The notes beneath the pieces were generated by a model. The model saw nothing but the letters and a program-made list of their open reading frames with translations. It did no database searches and had not been told where the DNA came from. Positions 1-4,593 of a stretch of 5,004 nucleotides of DNA are shown piece after piece. Source of the DNA: Caldisericota bacterium (GTDB taxonomy: Bacteria > Caldisericota > Caldisericia > Cryosericales > Cryosericaceae); the NCBI GenBank assembly GCA_026390215.1, contig JAPLGJ010000232.1, positions 1 through 5,004 on the forward strand, in the 5' to 3' direction. Numbering within the stretch: position 1 is the first letter of the stretch; each line of letters begins with the position of its first letter. The position numbers and the translations under genes are program-made.

Positions 1-159
1 CTCTGTGCGCGAGTCGTGCGCCTTGCCTGCTTCCTGTGCGCGCTGGTAGAACAGCTTGGCATACACCGAGCAGAGTTTCTGGTCGGCTTCGACCAGGACC
101 TGTTGCCAGGCTGTGCGGTCGATGTCTTCTTTCTTGATGACGAATCTGGTGATGGACAC
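1..159 (-). CDS. Unrecognised protein, N-terminal 53 codons (GTG start, runs off the window)
   Basis: The reading frame opens with GTG at 157-159 and stays open to position 1, giving 53 codons beginning MSITRFVIKKEDIDRTAW. The start is set by a GGAGG Shine-Dalgarno at 165-169, five bases upstream. No ATG in the same frame lies between this start and the end of the preceding gene. The visible part is charged and probably helical (the stretch from about residue 14 to 50 is rich in Gln, Glu, Ala and Lys), with no signal peptide or membrane segment. The stop of the upstream gene is only 35 nt away, so the two are probably co-transcribed. I do not recognise the family and the C-terminal part is missing, so no function is proposed. 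Confidence rests on the ribosome binding site, spacing and open frame. Confidence 0.7.
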   Translation of the reverse strand, partial: MSITRFVIKKEDIDRTAWQQVLVEADQKLCSVYAKLFYQRAQEAGKAHDSRTE

Positions 160-164
160 GGGTT

Positions 165-169
165 CCTCC
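165..169 (-). promoter_or_regulatory. Shine-Dalgarno site for the GTG-start gene
   Basis: GGAGG on the minus strand lies five bases before the GTG at 159. It is the main reason to accept this short, window-truncated reading frame as a gene and to choose GTG as its start. Confidence 0.7.
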
Positions 170-194
170 GAATGGATGGGTGGTGTGGGAGATT

Positions 195-566
195 TCACGT
201 GGAAAAGGGGAGGCTGACGCCGGGAAGCAGCTTCTTGAGGGCACGCACAAACGTCTTGAACTCGTCGGTCGCGCTTGACTGGCCAGAGGCAGTGACGCGC
301 TTCACACCTGTATCCAGTGCGATTCGCCACAGCACAGGCTGGTCGGCCTGCTGCACGTGATCCCAGTTCCAGACGTTCGCCTTGTCGGCGGCGCGCCAGA
401 AGCGCTTCCATGCTTCAAGGGACGGTTGAAACGCAAGCTGAGGCTCAGAGCCTGCACGAGCGTACAACGTTCCCGCTTCCCAGTGGACCGTAACGGTCCG
501 CGAGGTGCCACAGCCGAGCGCCACTTCCACGGTGACGGGCTCAGCCGGCTCGATAGCAAGAGTCAT
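195..566 (-). CDS. Uncharacterised 123-residue protein
   Basis: The product starts MTLAIEPAEPVTVEVALG and ends LLPGVSLPFST. The frame is open further upstream, but ATG at 564-566 is chosen because a near-perfect AGGAGG lies five bases before it. The N-terminal half alternates hydrophobic and polar residues like beta strands (residues 3-47). Next comes a Trp-rich segment with the pattern W-KRFWRAAD-A-VW-W (residues 53-69), then a strand-like stretch ending VKRVTASG (88-95) and an amphipathic helix FKTFVRALKKLL (103-114). There is no signal peptide, membrane segment or Cys pair, so a small soluble cytoplasmic alpha/beta protein is likely. I do not recognise a named domain and infer no activity. 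It is probably the first gene of an operon with the gene at 1-159, 35 nt downstream, and may be driven from the candidate promoter at 702-707. Confidence 0.8.
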   Translation of the reverse strand: MTLAIEPAEPVTVEVALGCGTSRTVTVHWEAGTLYARAGSEPQLAFQPSLEAWKRFWRAADKANVWNWDHVQQADQPVLWRIALDTGVKRVTASGQSSATDEFKTFVRALKKLLPGVSLPFST

Positions 567-571
567 ACAAT

Positions 572-577
572 CCTCCT
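572..577 (-). promoter_or_regulatory. Shine-Dalgarno site that sets the start of the 123-residue protein
   Basis: AGGAGG (within AAGGAGGA, 571-578) lies five bases before ATG 566. It rules out the longer in-frame start near 617, which would add 17 residues and has no comparable site. Confidence 0.75.
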
Positions 578-638
578 TGCGGCCAAAACGCTGTCCCACG
601 GCAGCGGACGGCCACACGCACGACTTGGGGGTGCGATC

Positions 639-694
639 GCCCGTGCACTCGGCAGCTCAGTAGCCCCTTTCAGGACTCGCAGACGCCCGTGCAC
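639..694. repeat. Pair of 10-bp direct repeats GCCCGTGCAC
   Basis: The sequence GCCCGTGCAC occurs exactly at 639-648 and again at 685-694, 46 bp apart start to start. Each copy contains the palindrome GTGCAC. If the -10 hexamer at 702-707 is real, transcription would begin near 695, so one copy would lie at the transcription start and the other about 47 nt into the leader. That arrangement would suit a repressor with two sites, but this is inference from position only. Confidence 0.35.
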
Positions 695-701
695 CTCTGC
701 T

Positions 702-707
702 AGTATA
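702..707 (-). promoter_or_regulatory. Candidate -10 element for the small-gene operon
   Basis: The minus strand reads TATACT, five of six matches to the sigma-70 -10 consensus. The best upstream -35-like hexamer, TTGTCG at 722-727, is only 14 bp away, which is too close for a standard promoter. The site would therefore be weak or activator-dependent. It would give a leader of about 130 nt before ATG 566. No better promoter is visible in the gap. Confidence 0.3.
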
Positions 708-740
708 TCGGATTTGTGGCGCGACAACAGTCACCGGCCT

Positions 741-752
741 CTCACATGTGAG
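741..752. promoter_or_regulatory. 12-bp perfect palindrome CTCACATGTGAG, possible operator
   Basis: CTCACATGTGAG is a perfect inverted repeat with no loop, which looks more like a dimeric protein-binding site than an RNA hairpin. It lies about 34 bp upstream of the candidate -10 hexamer, just upstream of where a -35 would be, which is a position typical of activator binding. Only one copy is seen and the factor is unknown. Confidence 0.3.
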
Positions 753-773
753 GTGGTCACAGTCGAGAAAGGA

Positions 774-801
774 CATCGCCCGGCAGGATAGCCGGGCGAT
801 G
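774..801 (-). terminator. Strong GC-rich stem-loop, possible terminator of the kinase transcript
   Basis: CATCGCCCGGC (774-784) pairs perfectly with GCCGGGCGATG (791-801) across a 6-nt loop, an 11-bp stem. Read on the minus strand, the hairpin is followed by the pyrimidine run TCCTTTCTC, which is only moderately U-rich. Read on the plus strand it is followed by purines, so termination would favour minus-strand transcripts. A classical U-tract is absent, so a structured RNA or other role remains possible. Confidence 0.45.
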
Positions 802-818
802 CGGAGGGAGGAGAAGAG

Positions 819-841
819 AGGAAGACGGTCTGTGTCTTCCT
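819..841 (-). terminator. Second stem-loop with pyrimidine tail
   Basis: AGGAAGAC (819-826) pairs exactly with GTCTTCCT (834-841) around a 7-nt loop. On the minus strand the stem runs straight into CTCTTCTCCTCC. It stands directly upstream, in that direction, of the stronger hairpin at 774-801, so the two could act as a tandem terminator after the kinase gene. Confidence 0.35.
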
Positions 842-862
842 TGTGCTGTCCTGTTGGCTCAT

Positions 863-895
863 CTGAGAACCAGTCCTTGCCGACTGGGTTCTCAG
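863..895. other. Long near-perfect stem-loop
   Basis: CTGAGAACCAGTC (863-875) pairs with GACTGGGTTCTCAG (882-895) across a 6-nt loop, 13 base pairs with a single bulged G. No U-rich tail follows on either strand, so it is not a standard intrinsic terminator. It may belong to a structured transcript or be one more member of the hairpin series in this gap. Confidence 0.4.
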
Positions 896-960
896 TGTTC
901 TGCTGCCACCTGTGCTACACCTTCCTCGGACCAACCGTACATCACATTCTTCACTTTCTG

Positions 961-990
961 TCCCGTTATTCCCGCCCATGCGGGAATCCA
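961..990. repeat. Dispersed-type palindromic repeat (ATTCCCGC/GCGGGAAT), intact copy
   Basis: ATTCCCGC (968-975) and GCGGGAAT (980-987) form a perfect 8-bp stem around CCAT, preceded by CCGTT and followed by CCA. Short palindromes with ATTCCC...GGGAAT ends are known as abundant dispersed repeats in several bacteria, for example dRS3 in Neisseria. Naming this copy to a family is inference from the pattern. It lies 40 bp downstream of the kinase stop, where such repeats often settle. The two halves of a similar repeat flank the array at 3780-3975. Confidence 0.65.
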
Positions 991-1030
991 AGTTTGCCTT
1001 TGGGGTCTTTCATTGGAGTCAGCTGCCCGC

Positions 1031-3511
1031 TCAGCCTGCGTGGAGGAGAACTTGCACAGCTTCCAGCAGCTGGTGCAGGTCGTACGGCTTGCCCAGGAAC
1101 CCCTGGACACTGCCCTCGTCGAGCATCTGCTTGACGGTGTCGTTAGTGGTATACCCTGAGTTCAGCAGGATGGGGGCCGTCGGGTTCAGAGCCCGAATGG
1201 CTTTCACGATCTCATCTATCGTCATGCCGGGCATGGTCATGTCCAGCAGGATGAGCCCAATGTCTGTCAGGTGCTCTTGCAGGACGTTCAGGGCTGAGGC
1301 CCCATCCGGTGCTGACAGGACCACATACCCGCTCCTGCTCAGGAACGTCTGGGCGACCGTGCGCACAACCGGCTCGTCCTCGACGACCAGGACGGTGCCA
1401 CTGCCTGCGTTCACAAAGGCGGCTGGGGGAGCAACGGACTCCCTGGGTTCTTCCAGGCATCGAGGGAGATAGATGTCGAAGGTCGCCCCCGAGGATGTTT
1501 GTTCAATCCCCCCGAGGATGTTCTTCCAATCCGAGGGGTGCTTCTGAGGGGCGGTTTCCCCCGAATGTGTTTGTTCAATTTGAGGGGCGGTCTTCCCGGC
1601 ACCTTCCGTGGATACTGCCGTGATCCAGCCGCCGGCCTGTTTGACGGCACCGTAGACGATGGAGAGTCCGAGCCCTGTGCCGAACCCAGCCGGCTTGGTC
1701 GTATGAAAGGGCTCGAAGAGGTGCTCCAGGATCTCTGGCGGAATCCCCGGACCGGTGTCTGTGACGCTGAGATGGACGAACTCCCCTGTGCGTGCAAACG
1801 GATGGGCCCGGAGGTACTCCTCTCCCACGACCTCGTTTCTGACACCGATGGTCAGTGTCCCCCTGCCCTCCATGGCGTCGCGCGCGTTCACTGCCAGGTT
1901 GAGGAGGATCTGCGTCATCTGCGACTGGTCCAGCAGGACGTTCCACGCCGTCTTTCTACCATCGCGGACGATCTCCATGGTGGCTGGCAGTGACTGCTTC
2001 AGCAGTACCAGGCTCGCTTCGAGGGCAGTCGTGGTATTCATTGGTACTGGCAGGACCATGGCACTGCGGCCAAAGGTCAGCAGTCCTTTCGTGAGGTCCG
2101 CCGCCTGACGGGCAGCGGTCTCGGCTCCATTCAGGTTCTCCAGCAACGGATCTCCTGGGGGCAGGCTGGTGCGCATGAGGGCGATGTTGCCGAGAATGCC
2201 GGTCAGCAGGTTGTTGAAGTCGTGTGCCACACCTCCTGCCAGTGTCCCGATGGCTTCCATCTTCTGGGACTGACGAAGTTGAGCCTCAACCTTCAGACGC
2301 ACTGCTTCTGCCTGCTTGCGCTCGGTAGTGTCGCGGTAGATGGCGTAGTTGGCCTCCTGCTTCCCTGCAATCAGAATAGGTGCGCCGATGATGGAGACGT
2401 CAATGAGGGAGCCGTCTTTCCTGCGCCGCGTCGTCTCCAGAAGGACGGTCTTCCCTTGGTTGGTAGACTTTGATATCTCCCTGGCCTCCTCCTCGCAAGC
2501 GGGAAATGCCACCAAGTCGTCGATGTTCTGTCCGACGGCTTCGTCAGCCCTATAGCCGAACATGCGCACGAACTCGGCATTCACGCGTATGACCCTGCTA
2601 TGGGGATCCGTGATTGCAATGCCTTCCGGAGCTGTCTCCACCAGTTGGTCAAAAAACGCTCGTTCTCGCCGAGTCTCATCTTCGGCCCTCTTGCGCTCAG
2701 TGATGTCGGAGAAGGACCACACGCGGCCCACGATCTCATCGCCGATTCTTTCGGGTTGGGAGTAGCGCTGGAAAATGCGTCCATCCGCAAGATCGAGCCG
2801 GTCTTCACTCGATTCTTCCGGTCGTCCGTATAGCTCTCTGATTTTGCCTAGAAACGTCTCCGGCTGAGCCAACTGTTGGAGGACATAATTGAGGGCTGTT
2901 TCGTCAAGACGGTCGGACAGGAGCTCTTCCGGGATGTGCCACATGTCGGCGAACTTATGATTCCATAGCGTAATGCGTCCGTTCAGGTCTACAACGAGGA
3001 TGCCATCAGCCGTGGATTCCATGGTGGATTGAAGTAGAGACAGGGATGATACCAGAGCTTCCTCCGCCTGCTTGCGCTCGGTGATGTCAGTGTGAGTGCC
3101 GAACATCATCAGCGGTTTGCCGTCGCCGGTGCGGGTGATGACGCGGCCGCGGTCGTGAACCCAGACCCAGTGGCCGTCCTTGTGCTTCATCCGGCAGTCG
3201 TGGTCGTAGTAGGGCAGTTCACCCCTGAAGTGCTTCTCCAGCAGTTCGTCGGATTGCTTCAGGTCATCGGGGTGGACAAACGTTTCAAACGTCTTGATAC
3301 TGCTGGGGGCCAACTCGTCGAGCGTAAAGCCGATGATCTGTGCCCACACCTCGTTGTAGACCGTTTCCCCGGTCTGGACGTTCCACTCCCAGGTGCCGAC
3401 ATGGGTGCCCTCGATGATGCTTTCGAGCCGCCAGACCGCGTCCCGCAGAGCGTCATCTGTCTGCTTCTGCACCGAGGCAGCCTCGCCTGAACGGGTTTCC
3501 CTATCAGTCAT
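1031..3511 (-). CDS. Cytoplasmic PAS-PAS-PAS hybrid sensor histidine kinase with C-terminal receiver
   Basis: This 826-residue protein should autophosphorylate on His in response to a signal sensed by PAS domains and pass the phosphate to its own receiver Asp. Three PAS/PAC units lie at about residues 25-149, 155-277 and 285-402; each ends in a DITERK- or DTTERK-type PAC motif. The HisKA H-box GGVAHDFNNLL places the phospho-His at 430. The ATPase domain has the N-box (N538, N542), G1 DTGPGI (585-590), F-box LFEPFHTT (598-605) and G2 GFGTGLGL (609-616). The receiver (about 706-826) keeps the acidic pair E711/D712, acceptor D757, S785 and K808-P809. All catalytic motifs are intact. There is no membrane segment or signal peptide. 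Residues 640-675 are a repeat-derived insertion between GAG and ATFDIYLP, absent from typical kinases of this class. ATG 3511 is chosen for the GAGGAG five bases upstream; a GTG 51 nt earlier lacks such a site. No output regulator is adjacent, and the ligand cannot be read from sequence. Confidence 0.93.
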   Translation of the reverse strand: MTDRETRSGEAASVQKQTDDALRDAVWRLESIIEGTHVGTWEWNVQTGETVYNEVWAQIIGFTLDELAPSSIKTFETFVHPDDLKQSDELLEKHFRGELPYYDHDCRMKHKDGHWVWVHDRGRVITRTGDGKPLMMFGTHTDITERKQAEEALVSSLSLLQSTMESTADGILVVDLNGRITLWNHKFADMWHIPEELLSDRLDETALNYVLQQLAQPETFLGKIRELYGRPEESSEDRLDLADGRIFQRYSQPERIGDEIVGRVWSFSDITERKRAEDETRRERAFFDQLVETAPEGIAITDPHSRVIRVNAEFVRMFGYRADEAVGQNIDDLVAFPACEEEAREISKSTNQGKTVLLETTRRRKDGSLIDVSIIGAPILIAGKQEANYAIYRDTTERKQAEAVRLKVEAQLRQSQKMEAIGTLAGGVAHDFNNLLTGILGNIALMRTSLPPGDPLLENLNGAETAARQAADLTKGLLTFGRSAMVLPVPMNTTTALEASLVLLKQSLPATMEIVRDGRKTAWNVLLDQSQMTQILLNLAVNARDAMEGRGTLTIGVRNEVVGEEYLRAHPFARTGEFVHLSVTDTGPGIPPEILEHLFEPFHTTKPAGFGTGLGLSIVYGAVKQAGGWITAVSTEGAGKTAPQIEQTHSGETAPQKHPSDWKNILGGIEQTSSGATFDIYLPRCLEEPRESVAPPAAFVNAGSGTVLVVEDEPVVRTVAQTFLSRSGYVVLSAPDGASALNVLQEHLTDIGLILLDMTMPGMTIDEIVKAIRALNPTAPILLNSGYTTNDTVKQMLDEGSVQGFLGKPYDLHQLLEAVQVLLHAG
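1487..1594. repeat. In-frame cluster of ~50-bp repeat units inside the kinase gene
   Basis: This 108-bp segment holds three related units on the plus strand: a short one at 1488-1510, a full one at 1511-1559 and a partial one from 1560. Each begins CCCGAG or CCCGAA. GTTTGTTCAAT occurs exactly twice (1497-1507 and 1569-1579). The full unit forms a hairpin: CCCGAGGAT (1511-1519), 9-nt loop, ATCCGAGGG (1529-1537). It encodes 36 residues of the kinase, in which TAPQ and IEQT each appear twice. The 108 bp is a multiple of three and contains no stop in the kinase frame. GGTC occurs at both edges (1481-1484 and 1589-1592), exactly 108 bp apart, which could be a short target duplication or chance. 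The family is shared with 3780-3975. Confidence 0.75.
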
Positions 3512-3516
3512 CGTTT

Positions 3517-3522
3517 CTCCTC
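3517..3522 (-). promoter_or_regulatory. Shine-Dalgarno site that sets the kinase start
   Basis: GAGGAG lies five bases before ATG 3511 on the minus strand. It selects this start over the GTG at 3562 and gives an N-terminus of MTDRETRSGE. Confidence 0.7.
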
Positions 3523-3690
3523 TTGCCTGTCTTTGTGACACGTCTGGCCATATCAGCGACACCCCGCACTGCCGGAAACTGTCCTGTAGACGTTCTTGGC
3601 ATTTGCAGTTCCTGAACTTTCCTTGACTTCGTCGAATGGCAGTTCTCTGGTCACACGCGAAACGTACGGAATCTGCATGATCCTGCTCTC

Positions 3691-3718
3691 AGAATAGTCA
3701 TGGCGCAGAGTGGGTCAA
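3691..3718 (-). promoter_or_regulatory. Candidate sigma-70 promoter of the kinase gene
   Basis: On the minus strand TTGACC (3713-3718, five of six matches to the -35 consensus) is separated by 16 bp from TATTCT (3691-3696, four of six to the -10). Transcription would begin near 3684 and leave a leader of about 170 nt. It lies between the repeat array and the kinase, so the array is outside the transcript unless reading continues from the acetyltransferase. Confidence 0.5.
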
Positions 3719-3769
3719 GTGCCGAAATGCACGCAGTAATCCGTCTTTGCCTTCGTTCGGGCTCCTTGT

Positions 3770-3992
3770 CCGTCATTCCCCCGAGCCTTTTTGTCCAAGA
3801 TGCGAGGTGTTCTTCAAGGCCCCCGAGCACTTTCTTCCCATGCGAGGGGCGCTTCTGAGGGGTGCTTTCCACCAGCCCAAGGATGTTCTTGTATCCGAGG
3901 GTGTTCTGCATGTTGGTGTCATGCGCCCGAGTATGTCAGTCCGATACGAGGGGTGCCTCTGAGTGGCGCTCTGCCGCGAAAGCGGGAATCCA
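3770..3992. repeat. Palindromic repeat split by, or forming the ends of, the unit array
   Basis: CCGTCATTCCC stands at 3770-3780 and GCGAAAGCGGGAATCCAG at about 3975-3992. Joined, the two pieces would form one ordinary palindromic repeat of the type seen intact at 961-990, with ATTCCCGC and GCGGGAAT arms. Here about 195 bp of tandem repeat units separate them. Either the units entered an existing palindrome, or ATTCCC/GGGAAT are terminal inverted repeats of a longer element of which 961-990 is an empty version. The sequence alone does not decide. Confidence 0.6.
3780..3975. repeat. Tandem array of four degenerate ~50-bp hairpin units
   Basis: Units begin with CCCGAG or CCCAAG at 3780, 3822, 3876 and 3926, with lengths of 42, 54, 50 and 50 bp. 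The common plan is CCC-GA-4 nt, an 8-9 nt loop, 4 nt-GA-GGG, then a G-rich part reading GAGGGG-(T/C)GC-TTCT-GAGGGG. Arms pair as GGAT/ATCC (3881-3884 with 3893-3896) and GTAT/ATAC (3931-3934 with 3944-3947). In the second unit GCA pairs with TGC (3827-3829 with 3841-3843). The first unit is the most decayed. This is not a CRISPR array: units are contiguous, variable and have no unique spacers. The same family occurs inside the kinase gene at 1487-1594. Confidence 0.75.
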
Positions 3993-4015
3993 GACGTGTC
4001 TGTTACCCGTCGTGC

Positions 4016-4573
4016 TCAGTCTTTCACTCCAGCAACCTCTCCCGGCACGATGTCCATGATGATCTCTTGCACAACGCGCGCGCCAAGGCGCAGACCCCGG
4101 CGCCGGCCGACCTCACGGAACCCACCCTTCCGATATGCGGCAATGGCTCGCTCGTTGAAGTCGTAGACATGCAGGATGACACTGCTCAGGCCCAGGACGT
4201 GGAAGGCGTATCGCGCCAGCAGGGCGACAGTCTCCGTCGCGTACCCATGGTTCCAGCAGTCCTTCTCGCCGATGATGAGTCCCAGCTCGGCCGTGCCTTC
4301 CGCGTGGTCGATATCAAACAGCGAGCAGTCCCCCACCAGGCGCATGCCGTTGACTTCATGGATGTCGAAGTGCACGCTGCCCCCGCCAGCCTTGGCGACG
4401 TTGTTGTCATACCACTCGTATTCGTTCTCGATGGAGACGCACGCCCCGACGTCGGTCAGTCCGGCGTTGACTTCGGGGTCGCAGATCCACTTCCAGTACG
4501 TCGGCACGTTCTCCCGCTGCTGCGGGGTCAGTGCGATTTTCGTGCCGTTGATGATGACAGGGATGTCACCCAT
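4016..4573 (-). CDS. GNAT-family N-acetyltransferase, RimJ/RimL-like
   Basis: This 185-residue cytoplasmic enzyme should transfer acetyl from acetyl-CoA to an amine; the substrate (a protein N-terminus or a small molecule) is not readable. The GNAT core is clear. The beta-4 strand AELGLIIG lies at 95-102. The acetyl-CoA loop WNHGYATE at 107-114 matches the W-G-K-G-Y-A-T-E form common in the RimJ/RimL subgroup. The helix-strand ALLARYAFHVLGLSSVILHVYDFN ends in N140, and NERAIAAYRKGGF (140-152) is the usual end-of-domain motif. ATG 4573 is preferred because GGAGG lies 8 nt upstream. An ATG at 4594 overlaps the stop of the transporter gene as TGATG and would add MQPEDRT, so coupled initiation there is the alternative. 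Close spacing behind the transporter indicates one operon. The C-terminal tail after about residue 176 is short and not conserved-looking. Confidence 0.9.
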   Translation of the reverse strand: MGDIPVIINGTKIALTPQQRENVPTYWKWICDPEVNAGLTDVGACVSIENEYEWYDNNVAKAGGGSVHFDIHEVNGMRLVGDCSLFDIDHAEGTAELGLIIGEKDCWNHGYATETVALLARYAFHVLGLSSVILHVYDFNERAIAAYRKGGFREVGRRRGLRLGARVVQEIIMDIVPGEVAGVKD

Positions 4574-4581
4574 CGTTCTGT

Positions 4582-4586
4582 CCTCC
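4582..4586 (-). promoter_or_regulatory. Shine-Dalgarno site for the acetyltransferase
   Basis: GGAGG lies 8 nt before ATG 4573 and inside the codons that the alternative start at 4594 would use. It favours the shorter protein, although the TGATG overlap at 4592-4596 leaves the longer form possible. Confidence 0.6.
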
Positions 4587-4593
4587 GGCTGCA

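Larger units (their letters stand above)
567..1030. other. Intergenic region between the kinase gene and the 123-residue gene
   Basis: This 464-bp stretch has no credible gene on either strand; the frames that cross it lack Shine-Dalgarno sites and have no protein-like pattern. It is rich in inverted repeats. From high to low coordinates these are a dispersed-type palindrome (961-990), three stem-loops (863-895, 819-841, 774-801) and a 12-bp perfect palindrome (741-752). A -10-like hexamer (702-707) and a 10-bp direct repeat (639-648 and 685-694) follow. The likely division is the 3' end of the kinase transcript at the high-coordinate side and the control region of the small-gene operon at the low side. 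Confidence 0.6.
3512..4015. other. Intergenic region between the acetyltransferase and kinase genes
   Basis: No convincing gene lies in this 504-bp gap. From the acetyltransferase stop downward it contains the right half of a palindromic repeat, four tandem ~50-bp repeat units and the left half of the palindrome. After these come a candidate sigma-70 promoter (3691-3718) and a leader of roughly 170 nt before the kinase start. A 41-codon frame at 3553-3678 in the leader starts with ATG but has only a weak, closely spaced AGGA before it. Confidence 0.6.

Noticed and set aside
16..360. A 114-codon plus-strand frame over the two small genes
   Set aside because: It lies antisense to two reading frames that each have a good Shine-Dalgarno site, and its own start has none.
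633..640. GCGATCGC octamer resembling the cyanobacterial HIP1 repeat
   Set aside because: Only one copy occurs in 5 kb, whereas HIP1-rich genomes have many, so it is most likely chance.
912..1472. A 186-codon plus-strand frame
   Set aside because: It is mostly antisense to the kinase receiver domain and starts inside the hairpin-rich intergenic region without a ribosome binding site.
3651..3911. An 86-codon minus-strand frame across the repeat array
   Set aside because: It has no Shine-Dalgarno site before its start. Its first half is simply the repeat units read in one frame (phrases like KNILG, KKVLGG and KRLGG recur), and it then runs through the candidate promoter of the kinase.
3780..3975. 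CRISPR array
   Set aside because: The units are contiguous and diverge along their whole length. There are no constant repeats separated by unique spacers and no cas gene in view.
3991..4002. Short inverted repeat CAGAC-GT-GTCTG after the acetyltransferase stop, as a terminator
   Set aside because: A 5-bp stem with a 2-nt loop and no U-rich tail is too weak to support a terminator call.
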